NCBI GenBank assembly: GCA_034008185.1
Contig: CM067104.1
Location: 558,001 to 622,000, forward strand
DNA: 64,000 nt
DNA from: Gorsachius magnificus
Taxonomy: Eukaryota > Chordata > Aves > Pelecaniformes > Ardeidae
Reading direction: 5' to 3'
A model generated the notes under the pieces. The model had not been told where the DNA came from. It saw only the letters and a program-made list of their open reading frames with translations, and did not search any database. Shown one piece after another: positions 20,474 through 33,200 of the stretch. The translations under genes and the position numbers were made by a program. How positions within the stretch are numbered: the stretch's first letter is position 1; every line of letters begins with the position of its first letter.

Positions 20474-22190
20474 AGTGCTGGGGGTCCGGGGGGGTTTGGG
20501 GGGGGGTTAGGGGGCCCAGGCTCCACTAACGCCCCCCCGGCCGGGAGTGGCGCCCCGGCCGGCCCAGGGGGGGGGACCCCACACCCGCTGGCTGCTGGGG
20601 GGGGCTGGGCCGGGACCCCTGCCCGGCACTGCCCCCCACCGCCACCGCCTTGGGAAGGACCCACGCCCCGGCCGGGGGTCCCTGAGCCCAGGGCAGAGGG
20701 GTCCCCGTGCTGGGGGTCCCACTGTTCCTGTGGCGCCTTGCTGCCCCCCCCCCGCTGGGCAGCCCCCACTCCCCCGGAGGGCTTTTTTTTTCCTCCTGCA
20801 TTTTCTAAAAAACTAAAAGAAAAAAAAAAAAGAAAAAAAGGGAAGAAAAAAAAAAAAAAAAAAGACAAAGGAAAAGAGGACAAACGCTGCCCCGGGGGGG
20901 GGCTGGGGACCTCCCGGCCACCCCCCCTTGTGCTTCCAGGGCCCGCGGCCCCGCCAGCCCCCCCCAAGCCGCGGTGCCCCCCGTGCCTTCTGCTGCCCAG
21001 TCCAGGCCGGTGCCCCCAGCTTGGGGACCGGGGTGGGGGGGGTGATGGCGAACCCCCTTCCCCCACGCCCCCCCCCGTGGGGTCCAGTCTCTGGGCACCA
21101 GCCCCCCCGCAGGGCCGGGGGTGCTGCCCCCCCTTCCCCCCCCCCGCAGCCATTCCTGCCCACGTAGGTGCGGGCTGGGGCTCTGCATGCTCCCCCCCCC
21201 CCGCCCCGGCCTGGGGGGGCAGGACAAGTGCAATAACCCCCCCATGGGCACCCCGAGGGTCAGCCAGGCACTTTACCGTCCCCACGCCCAGGGCAGCCCC
21301 CCCCCCCCACGCTGCCCCCCCACCCCACCCCGCAGCGACAATCAGGGGGTCCCGCGGGGGCAGCGCTTGCAACCAAAGATTGAGGGAGTCATGGGGGAAG
21401 GGGGGGGCTGAGCTGCCCCAGCCCCCCCACCCCCCCCCCCGGCTTCGTGACCCCCCCCGCCGTGGGGCTGTCTGTCCGTCCTTCCATCCCTCCCCATGGG
21501 AGGGGGGCAGCCCCCCTCCACACCCCCCCCCCCCCCCCAGCTCGGTGCGTGCTCAGCCCAGGCTTGGGGGGGGCAGGGGGCTGCAGCCCTTTGCCCCCCC
21601 CACCCGGGGTGACGCCACCCCCCCCGGTTTCCAGCCATCACCCACCTCTCCCGTTGCTGCTGCCCGGCCCCCCCCCCCACCCCCCCGGGCACGCCCCTTT
21701 GGTTGGGGGGCACGGGCCCCCCCAAGGAAGGAACCAAAGAGGGAGCCCTGCAGATGGCCTCTCGGGGGGGGCAGGGGGTGGGCCCCCACGCTGAGCCCCT
21801 GCCCCACTGCCGGGGTGGGGGCTGAGCATTGGGGTCCTGCCAGCCCTGGGGGGGCCCTGGGACCCCCACGCTGAGCCCCTGCCCCACTGCCGGGGTGGGG
21901 GCTGAGCATTGGGGTCCTGCCAGCCCTGGGGGGGCCCACGCTGCAGAGGAGAAGCCGAGGCCCCCGTGGCCCCCTCCTGCCCCCCCTTTAATTTATACGT
22001 AGCGCATTTTGTACAGGTTTTTAAGTTGCTTTTTTTTAAAATCTCGAGAGGTTTCTAGTTTTGTATTTCTTCCTCCTGCTTCCGCGCTCGCGCCCCCCCC
22101 CCCCCCCCCCGATAGCTCCCCCCCCCCCCCCACCCCCTTCGAGGTTTTTTTGGTTTTGTTTTTGTTTTTAAATAAAAAGGCAAGAAAAGC
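20474..22190 (+). other. RBMS2: RBMS2 3' region and 3' UTR
   Basis: No further clear exon. An A-rich tract lies at about 20806-20880. An 80-base unit is tandemly duplicated at 21783-21862 and 21863 to about 21936. AT-richer sequence from 21988 leads to AATAAA at 22171-22176, the probable RBMS2 poly(A) signal. The missing last coding exon should be in the first part of this interval. Confidence 0.6.
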
Positions 22191-22344
22191 AAATGCCTCT
22201 GTCATGGGGAGGGGAGGGGGGGAGTGTGGGGGGGTCCTCGCCCCTCCCCCCCGCTCAGGGGTCCCTGCAGCCCCCCCCCAGTGCCCAGGTTCCCCCCCCT
22301 GCACCCCCCCCCCCCGCTCCCACAGAGGGCTCAGACCAGCGTGT

Positions 22345-24225
22345 GTCTATCAAACGTGAGTCGTTTATTCTGGAACGCGACACGCGGGGTCCTACAGCTC
22401 GTGGGGACATCGACAGGCAACGGCGGGGATGGGGGGCACGCGCGAGGCCGCCGCCGCCCCCCCTCCTTTAACCCTTATTAAAAATGAGATTGGTCCTAAA
22501 AATATAGAAAGAAATAAATTTAAATTCACAAAAACCTGTACATTATCAAAAGGTCACTAAAACGACACGGCTGGTTATAGAAAAGGCGGCCGGCGGGGCT
22601 GGAAGGGGCCGCAGCCGGGGGGGGGGGCTCGATGCTCCCAGCGATGCCGCTGGGGGACACCGACGCTGGGGGGGGGGGGGGAAGGAGGGGGGGGGGGGGG
22701 CAAAGTGAAACGGTCCCCCCAGGCCCGGCGCCGGCTGTGGGGGGGTGTTTGGGTAGAGGGGTGTCAAACCAGGGGGGGAAACTTCAACTGAACGAACACG
22801 AGAACAATACGGAGACTCCCGAAAACTTTCCCACGACGGAAAAAAAAACCAAACCTGACGGCTCCGAAAACGTGACTCCGACCCAACCCAGCAAAGAAGT
22901 CTGTTACAGCGCAGGTATTTAGATAAAATATAAATATTTATGCGTAATATAAAGTCAGTTCACGGAGACTTCGACTCCACCTCGGCTTTCAAAGCAAAAA
23001 AATAAAATAAAATAAAAAGTTTCTGAGGTTATCTGATAGAAAAAAGGCTACTTTGAGAGACGGGGAGGGCGGGGGGCGCGGCCGGGGCCCCCTCCTGCCC
23101 AGGTAGGTGAGTTGTTTTCAGTGCTCTGTGGGGCCGGGGGGGGGGACGTGCCCGGGGTCCCCCCCCCCCCAGCCCCGCCGGCTGCCAAACCCCCAGAGCA
23201 AGTACCCGTAATATCCTGGCTGGGGGGGGCTGGGGGGCCTGGCTCCCTCCCTGGCTGCCCACTGTGTGTGTGGGGGGACCCGGTGGCAGGGGGGGACCCC
23301 AGAGGCAGGGGGGGACCGCCACCCCAGCTCAGGCCCCCACCAGCCGAGGGGCCCCTCACCACCCAATACACACCCCCCCCCCCGGCCCCGCAGGGCTCTG
23401 GGGGGCAAACACCCCCCGAGGCTTCAAGTCCGGTTGGGGGGGGCGGGGGGCCGGGCCCCCCAGCAGCGTCCCTGAGGGATCCCAGTGGGGGCGTGGGGGC
23501 GGCCAGGACCCCAGCACAGCCCGGGGGTCCTCGTGCCGGGGAGGGGAGGGGGGGGCCGGGCTCTTCCTGAGACATGGAGGCAGGGAAGGGGGCTGGGGCC
23601 CCCCCCCCGGCCTGGGGGGGCCAGCGCCCGCCCCGGCCCTGGGCAGGGGCTCCAAGGGCAGCGGGGGCTGCACCAGGGGCCCCCCCCCTCCCCGTAAAGT
23701 GTCTGCGCGGGTGGGGGGGGTCCCGGCTGGGGCGGGGGCGGCGAGGCGGGGGGGGCTAAGTCCACTTTACTGGCCGTTAATGCATGTAGACGCTGCACAG
23801 GAGTGCTCGGACACATTCACTACGAACTATTGCTATTATTAAATATTCCCAGCGGGGAGGATTCATTTCCCTCGTTTGTTGGGGGGGGGGGGGGGGGGGG
23901 GGAGAAAGGGGGGGGGTTGTTTCTGTTCTTAATTAGAAAATAAAATTTAAAAGAAAGAAAGAAAAAAAACACCTCTTTTTTTTTTCTTTTTGGCTTATAC
24001 AGTCTGTGAGTTTGTGGTGCTGGGGCGGGGGGGGGGGGGAGGGGAGGGGGGGGGGCCGGGCAGCGGGAAGGGGCCGGGGTGCCCGCCGTGGGGCAGGGGC
24101 CCGTTCACGCCGGCCGGGGGGGTGGGGGGGGTCCCCGCGCGGGATCAGCAGGCAGCGAGATCAGCTCCAGAGGAGTCAGTTCCTGGGGGTGCGGGGGGGT
24201 CCCCAGCCCCGGGCCCCCGCCCCGC
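22345..24225 (-). other. BAZ2A: BAZ2A 3' UTR with poly(A) signal at 22364-22369
   Basis: Sequence between the BAZ2A stop (24228-24226) and a minus-strand AATAAA at 22364-22369. It contains an AT-rich block at about 22470-23045, unusual for this window and consistent with a conserved UTR. Long G runs occur at about 22667-22700 and 23881-23902. RBMS2 ends about 190 bases away on the opposite strand. Confidence 0.65.
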
Positions 24226-27200
24226 TCACGGGGCAGTAGCGTGTTTTCCCTGATAAAACTCCTCCCACCGGCTCTCGAAAAACTTGCGCATGGCGTGCCC
24301 GGCCTTGCCCACGTCCGAGTCGTCCTCGTTGAAGGTCTGGCAGTTGTCGAACACCAGCATGGCGTCGGCCGCAAACTCCTCCGACGTCGAGTACCTGCGG
24401 GCGGGCGGGAGGTCTCTCAGGGGGACCCCCCCACCCCAGCCCCATCCCCCTGAGAGACACCCCCCCCACCAGCTCCAGCTCCAGGAGGGACCCCAGCCCC
24501 AGGAGGGACCCCCCCAATCCCCATCCCCAGCCAGGACCCAGCCCCATCCCCAGCAGGGAACCCCCCCCCCCCAATCCCCATCCCCAACAGTGACCCCCCC
24601 CCCCCAATCCCCATCCCCAACCGGGACTCCCCCCCCCCCATCCCCATCCCCAGGAGGCAAGCTCCCCCATCCCCATCCCTAACAGGTACTCCCCCCCCAT
24701 CCCCATCCCCAGCAGGGCCCCCCCCCACTCACCCGCCCCGCAGCAGCCGTGTGCGCATGGTGGCGAAGTCCATGGGGTTCTTGATGATCTTGCGGTAGCC
24801 GGGGACCAGGCGGGGGTTGACGGGCTCCAGGAAGGGCCAGGCATCCTCGTGCGACTCCATCTCCATCAGGATGATCCTGGGCAGGGGGAGGCAGCGGGAT
24901 CAGGGGGAGCCCCCCCATGGGGACGTGGCCCCGGCAACCCCCCACCCCCCCGGCCCCACTCACTCGCAGAAGGTCAGGTCGCTGGGCTGACCCCGCAGCG
25001 TCGCTCCCCTCCGCTTGGCGGGGGACAGTCCCTCGCCGGCGTAGCGGGGCACGGGCAGCCCCTCGCGGCGGCGCAAGGCCGGCCGGCGCCGCGGGCTCTC
25101 CCCCTCCTCCGCAAGGCTCCCCCCGAAGAGACGCCCCCGTTTCCGCTTCTTGCCTCGTCGGGGTGAGATGGGGTCCCGGTACTCCCCCGCCTGCAGGGAG
25201 GGGACGGGGGTCACCACCGGAGCCCAGGCTCAGCACCCGCCCCAGTGCATGGCGGGGGGGGGGGGGGGGGGGGGGGCTGCCCCACCACCTACCCGGGAGA
25301 CGCAGACGGAGCAGAACCAGTCGCCCTCGGGCACCTCCGTCATCTTGGGCCGGTGGCAGTAGAGGTGGCAGCCACGGTCGCAGCCGTCGCACAGCAGCAG
25401 ATGCTCGTCATCGTCCCCGCGCCGGCACACCAGGCAGGTCTGTGGGGACGGGGGGGATGGACTCAGCCACGCCGGCATGGGGGTCGCTGCCATCCCAGGG
25501 TGCCCGGCGGCTCCCACCCCGGCAGCACGGCGCGGGCTCTCACCACTCTGTTGACCGATTTCTCCCAGGCGATGGACTTCTCCAGCTGGTAGATGCAGAG
25601 CGAGACCTGGGCTGCGCTGCGGCACCGCTCCAGCGTCTGCCGCCACGTCCGGACGCGGGGTGTGATCTCGTAGGCTCTGCGGGAAGGAAACGGCGCTCAG
25701 CCGGAGCTGCTGGGGTCCCGGGGGGCGCAGCCGGGGCGGGGGGGCTCACATCTCGGTGGGGCCCAGGCTCAGCTCCTCGGGGCTGCTCAGCACGGCTTTC
25801 TCCACCACCACCTCGTGCAGGGGCCAGAGCGGCTCCTTCAGGTAGCGCCGCTCCACGTTCTGCTCCAGCGCCGCCAGCCGCAGCACCGCCAGGTCCAGGG
25901 GGTTGGTGCGCTCCCGGCACAGCGGCAGCCCATCCCGCCGGCTCCGGATGGTGATGTCTTCCAGGGGTTCCACCTTGTGCTCGCAGTACTGCAGGTCATC
26001 CCGCGTGGAGTCGGGGCTGGGGCACGTCCAGCCCTGTGGGAGAGAGACAGGCTCAGGGTGGGCGCCCGGCCGAGGCGACGGCACCGCGGCACCCGGCCCG
26101 GCACCCACCCGGATCTGCAGGTCCGCCATCAGCACGCGCTGCTCCAGCTCCTCCACCCACTGCAGGACGGAGAGGTCGGTCTCGTAGGCTCTCTCCATCA
26201 CCGACCACCGGGCCAGGGCTTCCTGAGACACGGTGGCACCGGCCGCCTCGGGGCGCAGGTGGAAGATGGGGTCTGGGGGCAGAAGGGGGCTCAGTGGGGG
26301 GGGGGGGGGGGGGGGCCCCCCCCCGGGCCCCGGGTGCAGAGCCCGAGCCACCGCCTCCAGCTCCTCGGGGTCCTGCAGCCACCACCAGCCGCTCTGCATC
26401 TCTGCAAGGCAGCACCGCAGCGCTCAGCACCCCGCCGGCGGCACCAGTGTCCCCTGCCCCAGGGGTCTCGGGGCTGGGCTGGGCTCTCACCGGGGGGAAC
26501 AGGCTGCTCCGTCAGCTGGGTCAAGTACTTCTGCTCAATCTGCTTGAAAAATTTGGTAGGGGGCCGTCCTCGGCGCTTGGGCTGCCCTGGCACGTCCTGG
26601 AGCTTCTCCAGGCTGCCCCGGCTCCAGGGGCAGGCGCCGTGGGCCCTGGCGCCGGCGTGCACCGGCGTGGAAGCGAGCAGGGGAGCCGTGGGGTCGTCCG
26701 TGGGGAGGCCGTTCAGCTGGCGGGGATGGAGCCCATCAGAAGGGCCAGGCCCACACCCGCTCCTTGGCCCGTGACCCGCCCCCCAGACCCCAACCCCGCA
26801 GCCCCCCCAGCCCTGCAGCAGTTTCACTTCTCACGGGTTTGGCCCCAAGGGTTGGGGACAGCAGGACTGAGCTCCCGGGGCGCTGCCACAGGGCCAGCAT
26901 CCCCCAGCCACAGGGTGTCCAGTGCCCAGGCAGAGGGTCCCATCCTGCTCCCCTCAGCCACCCAGGGAAGCCCCCCCACCCCTGGGGTCCCCGCAGATTG
27001 AGGTGGAGATGCCGGGCGCAGCCCCCCCGGCCCCCAGCAGGTACCTGCCGGGCTGAGCCCTTGGGCAGCTCGCTGCGGGGCTGGCTGCGGGGCGGCGCGG
27101 CAGCTCGTGGCGAGGGCTCGGCAGAGGAGGTAGCAAGGGGGGCTCGGTCATCGCAGGGGGTCCGGGGCAGCAGGTTGAACCAGGGCCTCCGCTTTTCCGC

Positions 27201-30200
27201 AGCCTCTGGAGCACTCTCCTCCTCTTCCTCCTCCTCTTCCTCCTCCGTGGGGTCCTCGAGCGGCGGGAGCCCCGTGTCCCCCTTGCCGGGGCTGCTGTCC
27301 GGGGTGAGGACGGAGTCCTTGAGCAGGGATGACTGGGTCTGGCTCAGCCAGGAGAGGAAGGCGGACTGGCTGAGGTCGTGCTGGCTCTGCCCCAGGGGCA
27401 CCGACTCCTCCAGGATCCCGTTGACGGGGGCGGCTCTGGGCCCGCAGTGCTGCGACAGCTCCTCTTTGCTCTTCCGGGGCCGGCCACGGGAGCGCGAGGC
27501 CGTGCAGTTCGTCCGGCTGGGAATGGGCACGTCCACCGGCTCCTCCTTCATCACTGGGGAGACGCGGGGGGAACAGGGGGATGCCTTCTCCTCCGGGGGC
27601 TCCTGGGGTGCCGGCTCCGCCACTGCAAGGGCAGGAGGAGGTGCTGAGCGATGGGGTCCTCTCCCGGCCATGGGATCCCCCCCCTTCCCAGCTCACCCTC
27701 CGCGCCCTCCACGAAGATGCCGCCCAGGTGGGGCAGGACCCAGTAGCGCCGCCGGTACCGGTCCTGGCCCAGAGAAGCCGCCCGCAGCATCTGCGAGGAA
27801 TGGAGCAGCTTCTTGCGGAAGAACATCTGCCTCTGTGGGGAGAGCGCCCGGCGGTGAGGGGCCCGCGGCGGGGGCCGAGCCCCCAGCCCTCCACCGCCCG
27901 CTCACCTTGGCCAGCTTCTCGATCTGCCGCTCGAGCTCAGGGATGCTGGATGCGGACGTGTCAGCCTGAGGAAGGGACGGGATCTGTCAGGGAAGCGCGG
28001 GAGGGGAAGAGACACCCCCCCCCCCCCCCCCCACCACCGAGGGCAGCATCCCCACACCTCTGCCCCCCTGCCGGCAGCGGACCCTGCGGCCACCCCACCT
28101 CCTCCTCCCGGCGGGATTTCCGTCCGCGGCTCTCCTCCTCCTCCTCCATCTCCAGGCCCGTCTCCTCCGTCAGGCGGGAGCTGCGCCGGCGCCGCCCGTC
28201 TTCCAGGCCCGTGATCTCCGATTCGGGCCGGCCCGTCTTCTTGGCCAGGGCCACCTTCAACCTGCCGAGACACAGCCGAGGCACCGGGGGAGTCACCCCG
28301 AGACCCCCCCAGCCCTGCGGTGTGGAGGGGAAGGTGCCGAGGCCACAAGTGGGACCCAACCGCATCCGGCGCGACACCCCCCATCCCGGGCGCACGGTGC
28401 TGCCTGCCGAGGGGGTGCCGGCAGCGGGGGCCACCGACAGCCCCCCACCCACCCACCTGCGCAGCCGGCCCTCGATGATCCACTTGTTCTTCCTGTAGTT
28501 GGACATGTTCTCCAGGGTCTTGTCGATCTCGCTGCAAGGAGACGGGGGCTGGCTGCGGCGGGCGGCTCCGCACGGCTCTCCCGGGAAGGAGAGGGGCCCG
28601 TGCCAGGCGCCAGCGTGCCGGTGCCGTGCCCGCAGGCGGGAGGGGCCGGGCTCAGAGGACGCGTTTGCCCCCCCAGCCCACGCTCACTTGATGATGAGGG
28701 CACTGCTGTTCAGCTCGTTCACCAGGAAGGCCAGGATGGCGGCTTTCTTCTCCGGGGGCAGCGCCTGGAAGGGCTTGGTCCGCAGCCCATCGCACAGGTC
28801 CTCGCCCGCCCCGTACGCCGTCAGGAAGCAGCGCAGGATTTCGGAGACGGTGTCGCGGTTCAAGCTGATCTCCGACACCTTTTCCCCCAGGATCTTTAGG
28901 GACTGGGCAGAGCAGAGGTGGGGTTGGGGAGTCCCCCCCCACCCAACAGGGGGTGCACCAGGAGGGGGGAAAACCCAGGAGGGGAGGACGCCAGCACCCC
29001 ACAGATGGGAAAATCAAGGCCAGGAACCCGAGTGGGAAGGAGCCCAGGGGTGTCCCAAGCAGCCGAGGCAGGGAGCGCCCCAAGGGCGGTCTGGAGCCGG
29101 ACAGGGGCAGGGAGCGGGCGCAGGAGGCTGCGGCACGAGCAGCACCTCCCAAATCTGGGCTCCCCTGTCCCAAACCTGCAGCAGCTGAGGCCTTGCAGGC
29201 ACTGACCCCCCCCAGCCCAGACGGGGAAGGGGAGCGGGCAGGGGACAGGCTTGGGGACAGGCTCACCTGGCAGTAGGGCGGCAGCCCGGGGTCGTAGAGC
29301 GCAGCCTGCAGCAGCCGCACCAGCAGGTCCTGCACCTCGCCCGCGCTGTCGCCCACCCCCAGCAGCCCCTCCTGCAGCGCGCACAGGCTGGGCACATCCT
29401 TGGCCGGGTCGAAGCCCAGGACCTTGCCGTAGCTCTGGAGAAACTCCACCACCGTCAGGCAGTTGGAGAAGGCGCGGCTGGGCAGGATGAGGCCCGGGAT
29501 GCGGGAGAAGTCTGGCAGGGGCTGCGGGGAAGGAGAGGGGGCAGTCAGGGCTGCTGGCTCGCCAGCTCGGCCCAGCCAAGCCCCCCCGGTGCCCCAGCCT
29601 ACCTGGTGGTCCCCCAGGCACATGTCCTCTGTGGGCTTCTTCATCTCCTCCAGGATGAGCTGCTGCCGCCGCCGCTCCTCCAGCCGCCGCTGGGCCAGCA
29701 GCCCCTTGTCAGGCTTCCGAGCCCCTTTGCCTTTCTTCTCCTTGGGCCGCGCTTTGTCCTTGCCCTTCTCTGGTTTGCCCTTCTTCTCCTTGGCCTGAGG
29801 ACAGACCCCCAGACGGGTGGGGAGAGCGGCTCCGGCTCCTGCCCCCTTCCCCACCCCCTCGTACCCTGCGGACTCACCTTGGATTTCTTCTTGGCCTCCT
29901 TCGCTCTGGGGGCTTTGGCTTCCTGCTTCTGCTTGCTCTTGGCCTGGGACAGATGGGACCAGCTCAGGGATGCTGTTGATGTCCCGCGCCAGGGAAGCCC
30001 CTACCCCAGACCTGGCGGGGGGCCCCGGAGCCAGCCCGAGCCCCGCGCAGCCACTCGTACCTTCCGCCTCATTTTCTTCTTGATTTTGCTCATTTTCAGC
30101 TTGTCCTCATCGCTGAGCACCTCTGCAAGAGCAGAGAGGGAGGGTGGCGATGGGCCGGCTGCTGGGGTCCCACCAGAGCCAGGCAGCGAGGGGCTGGGGA

Positions 30201-33200
30201 GGGGGTACCTTGGGCTTCCAGCCTCTTCAGCAGCCGCGCGTCCGTCTTGCTCAGCAAATCGACCATCTTGACCTTGGGAGGCCGACCCCGGCCACGCTTG
30301 GCAGCCGGCGGCTCCTTGGGCTTGGCCTTCTCGGCATTGCGGGGTCGCCCGCGCTTGCCCGTGATGGCCTGGATGCGCGAGGGGATCTCCTCGGGGCTCA
30401 GCTTCACCCACTGCAGACCCTGCGGCGCAAATCCGGGTCAGCTCCTGCGGCGCAGGGGGGGGACAGGGTGGTTTGGCTGCCCCCACACCCACCTCCGGCG
30501 TGTCCCGCTCCTCATAGAAGTCTCCCACCGGCATGCGGGGGCTGAAGCTGAAGTGCTCGCGCCGGACATCCTGCACAACGTTCCTGCTCAGGTACTGGGA
30601 GGAAGAGGAGGAGGAGGAAGGCCGTGAGAGGGGCTCAGCACTCTGGTCCCCGTAGCTCCCGGCCGCGCCTGCTGCAGCTGGGGGCTCTGGCAGAGCCGGG
30701 GTCCTGTGGCAGGATCCCGGGCTGTCCCCCACCCCAGGGACCGTACCTTGATCACCTCCGGGAACTGCTTCATCCTCTTCCCGCAGGGCCCGTAGTACCA
30801 GGTCTCGCCCTGCCAGCGGTGGTTCCCCTTCTTGATCCGCACCTCCCGCCTCCACCTGGGCACAAAGAGCTTCAGCCGGGTGCCGCGGGGCGGCCGTGGG
30901 GGTGGCCGGAGGGAGGGAGGGGACGGTGCCACGTACCCATGCTGCAGGGGAAAGCGCACCTCCTCCTGGGTGGCAATGCGCCGGCGGGGGACATCACCTG
31001 CGGGAGAGGGGACGGGACGCTGGGCTCGGGCGCGCTGGCTGGCGGGGGGACACCCGTGGGGGGTCTCGGCCTTACCTGCTGCCGAGGAGCTCAGCGGGGC
31101 GGCCTCCTCGCCCTCTCCTTCTGGCGCAGCCAAAGTCTCCGGACAGCTGTCGGCAGCCTCCTTCTCCTCCTCCTCCTCTTCCTCCTCTGCGGATGGGGAC
31201 GGGGACTCCGGCTCCAGCGGAGGGTCGAGCTCCAGGGACCCCGACTCCTCCGGCCCCGCGTGGCTGCTGCTGTTCAGGTCAATGCTGCCATCTGTGGAGC
31301 CAAGGTCAGGGACGTCACCGTCGAGCGCGGCCGCCTTCCTGCTCCGCCCATGACACCCGGCAGCCCCCGCCCGTCCCAGGGGACGTGTGGCTGCGCACCC
31401 CCTCCCCAAGCTGGCTGGGGGCACCCGCGGCATGGAGGAGACCCCCAGCCGGGGGCAGGCGCCCACACCGGCACAGCGTTCGTCCCCGTGGGGTGCCCGC
31501 CGGCACCAGCCGCGGCTCCCCAGCACCGGCGTGCGCGGGGTCCCCGCTCTGCCCGGACACAAAGGTGCTGCGGCAGCAGCGGAGGCAGAACAAGGCCAGC
31601 GGGGTGGCCACCCCCCCGCTGCCGGGGGGGCCAGCTGGTGCAGGGGGTGACGAGCGGCCGGCCGGGGGGCACCGTCCTGTCCTGGTGTGGCACGTACCGT
31701 GCAGGGCGGGCGGCGAGCCGGGGCCGGGGGGGGGGGGGGGGCCGGGCAGGTCGGGGGGCTCCTCCAGGGGGGACTTGTCGCTCACCAGCTGCGAGTCGTC
31801 CATCGTGTAGAGGTCGCCGGTGCCGGGGTCTGGGGGGGGGGTGAGCACCGGGATGTGGGCTGGGGGCACGCAGACCCACATCTCTGCTCCCGGGGGCGGC
31901 CGAGCACAGCGGGGGCGGGGGGCAGCCAGGCCCCCCCCCAGCCAAAAAGGCGCCGGCAGAAGAGGGGTTAAGGGGTTTCGTCGCCCCCAGCCACGCCCCC
32001 TCCTCTGGGAAGCGGAGGAGCCCAAAATGGCCGTGGCGGTGGCGGTGATGTTCACCAGCGCGGAAGTTCAGGCGCTGAGTAACAGCCTCGTCACGGAGCT
32101 GGGAAGGGAAGGGAGCGCGGAGGAGGCTGGCGCGGGAGGGACGCGGCAGGGACACGGGCCCGCCCCTGCCCGCCGGCGCCTGCCCAGGGCTGCCCGCCCG
32201 CCGCAGAAGGCCTCCACCATCGCCATCGCCATCACCACCACCACCATCGCCTGCGGCCCGGAGGGGCAGAGAGGGGCTGGGGGCCGCTCCCCTGGGTGGA
32301 GGGGGTCGGGGCCGGCCGTGCGAGCCGGGTGCAGGCAGCTGCCCGTCCTGCCCACCCAAGGCGCCCCCCAGCCCCGAGGGGCAGCAGCCTCCCTACCTCT
32401 GGCCAGGGACTCGAAGGGCTCCAGGGGGTCTTCGCTCAGGATGTGGGCGTCCTCCAGCCGCGGGGCGATGGGTGAGGTGTCCCCCAGGCAGCCGCTGCCC
32501 GCCCCGGGCGCCAGGCCCGGCCCCCCCTGCCCGAGCGGCACCATGCCAGGGGCAGACCCGTTGTAGCTGCAGATCTTCAAGTCTAAAGGGAACAACCGAC
32601 CGAAAACAGACCCCGTGGCAGCGGGACGCGACAGCGACAGAGCCCGGGGCCCGGCCACCCTCACCCTGGGGTGTCACCTGGCACGAGCGGTTGTCTGCCG
32701 GTCCTCCCCCCAGCCCCCAGCCCTCCCGGGGGACCCCCAGCCCTCCCGGGGCTCGTGCACACACCCGTGTGGGGGCAACGCTGCTCTGCCAGTGGTGACG
32801 CCGCGGGCTGTGCCCAGTCTGGTTTAACGAGATCCCAACACTGGCTCCGAGCAGCCAAACGCCAGCCAGGACACGGGGCTGGGGGGCCAGGGGGAGGTCG
32901 GGCCTCCCCGGGGGGCACAATGCCCAACTCCCCCGTCCCAGCCGGGGATCCAGCTCCTACCTGGCTGCGCCTCCTCCAGCTCCATGCTGCCCACCAGTCC
33001 GCCCCCGTTCTCCGCAATGGTGGGGGGGATCTCTTTGGCTGCGGCGTCGGCATTTCCCTCGCCGGCGCCTGGCTCCTCCGGTGGCAGGGAAAAGGGCTGG
33101 GTGCCAGAGCCCAGCATGGGGGAGGGCTGGGCGGCCGTGTAGAAGCCGTCCGGCCCGTTCTGCATCAGCTCGAAGCTCTGGTCGTGGAAGGAGTCGTACA

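Noticed and set aside
18637..21372. 911-residue open frame on the minus strand opposite RBMS2
   Set aside because: GC-rich DNA rarely makes stop codons. The translation is low-complexity Gly/Pro/Arg with no domain, and it lies antisense to well-supported RBMS2 exons.
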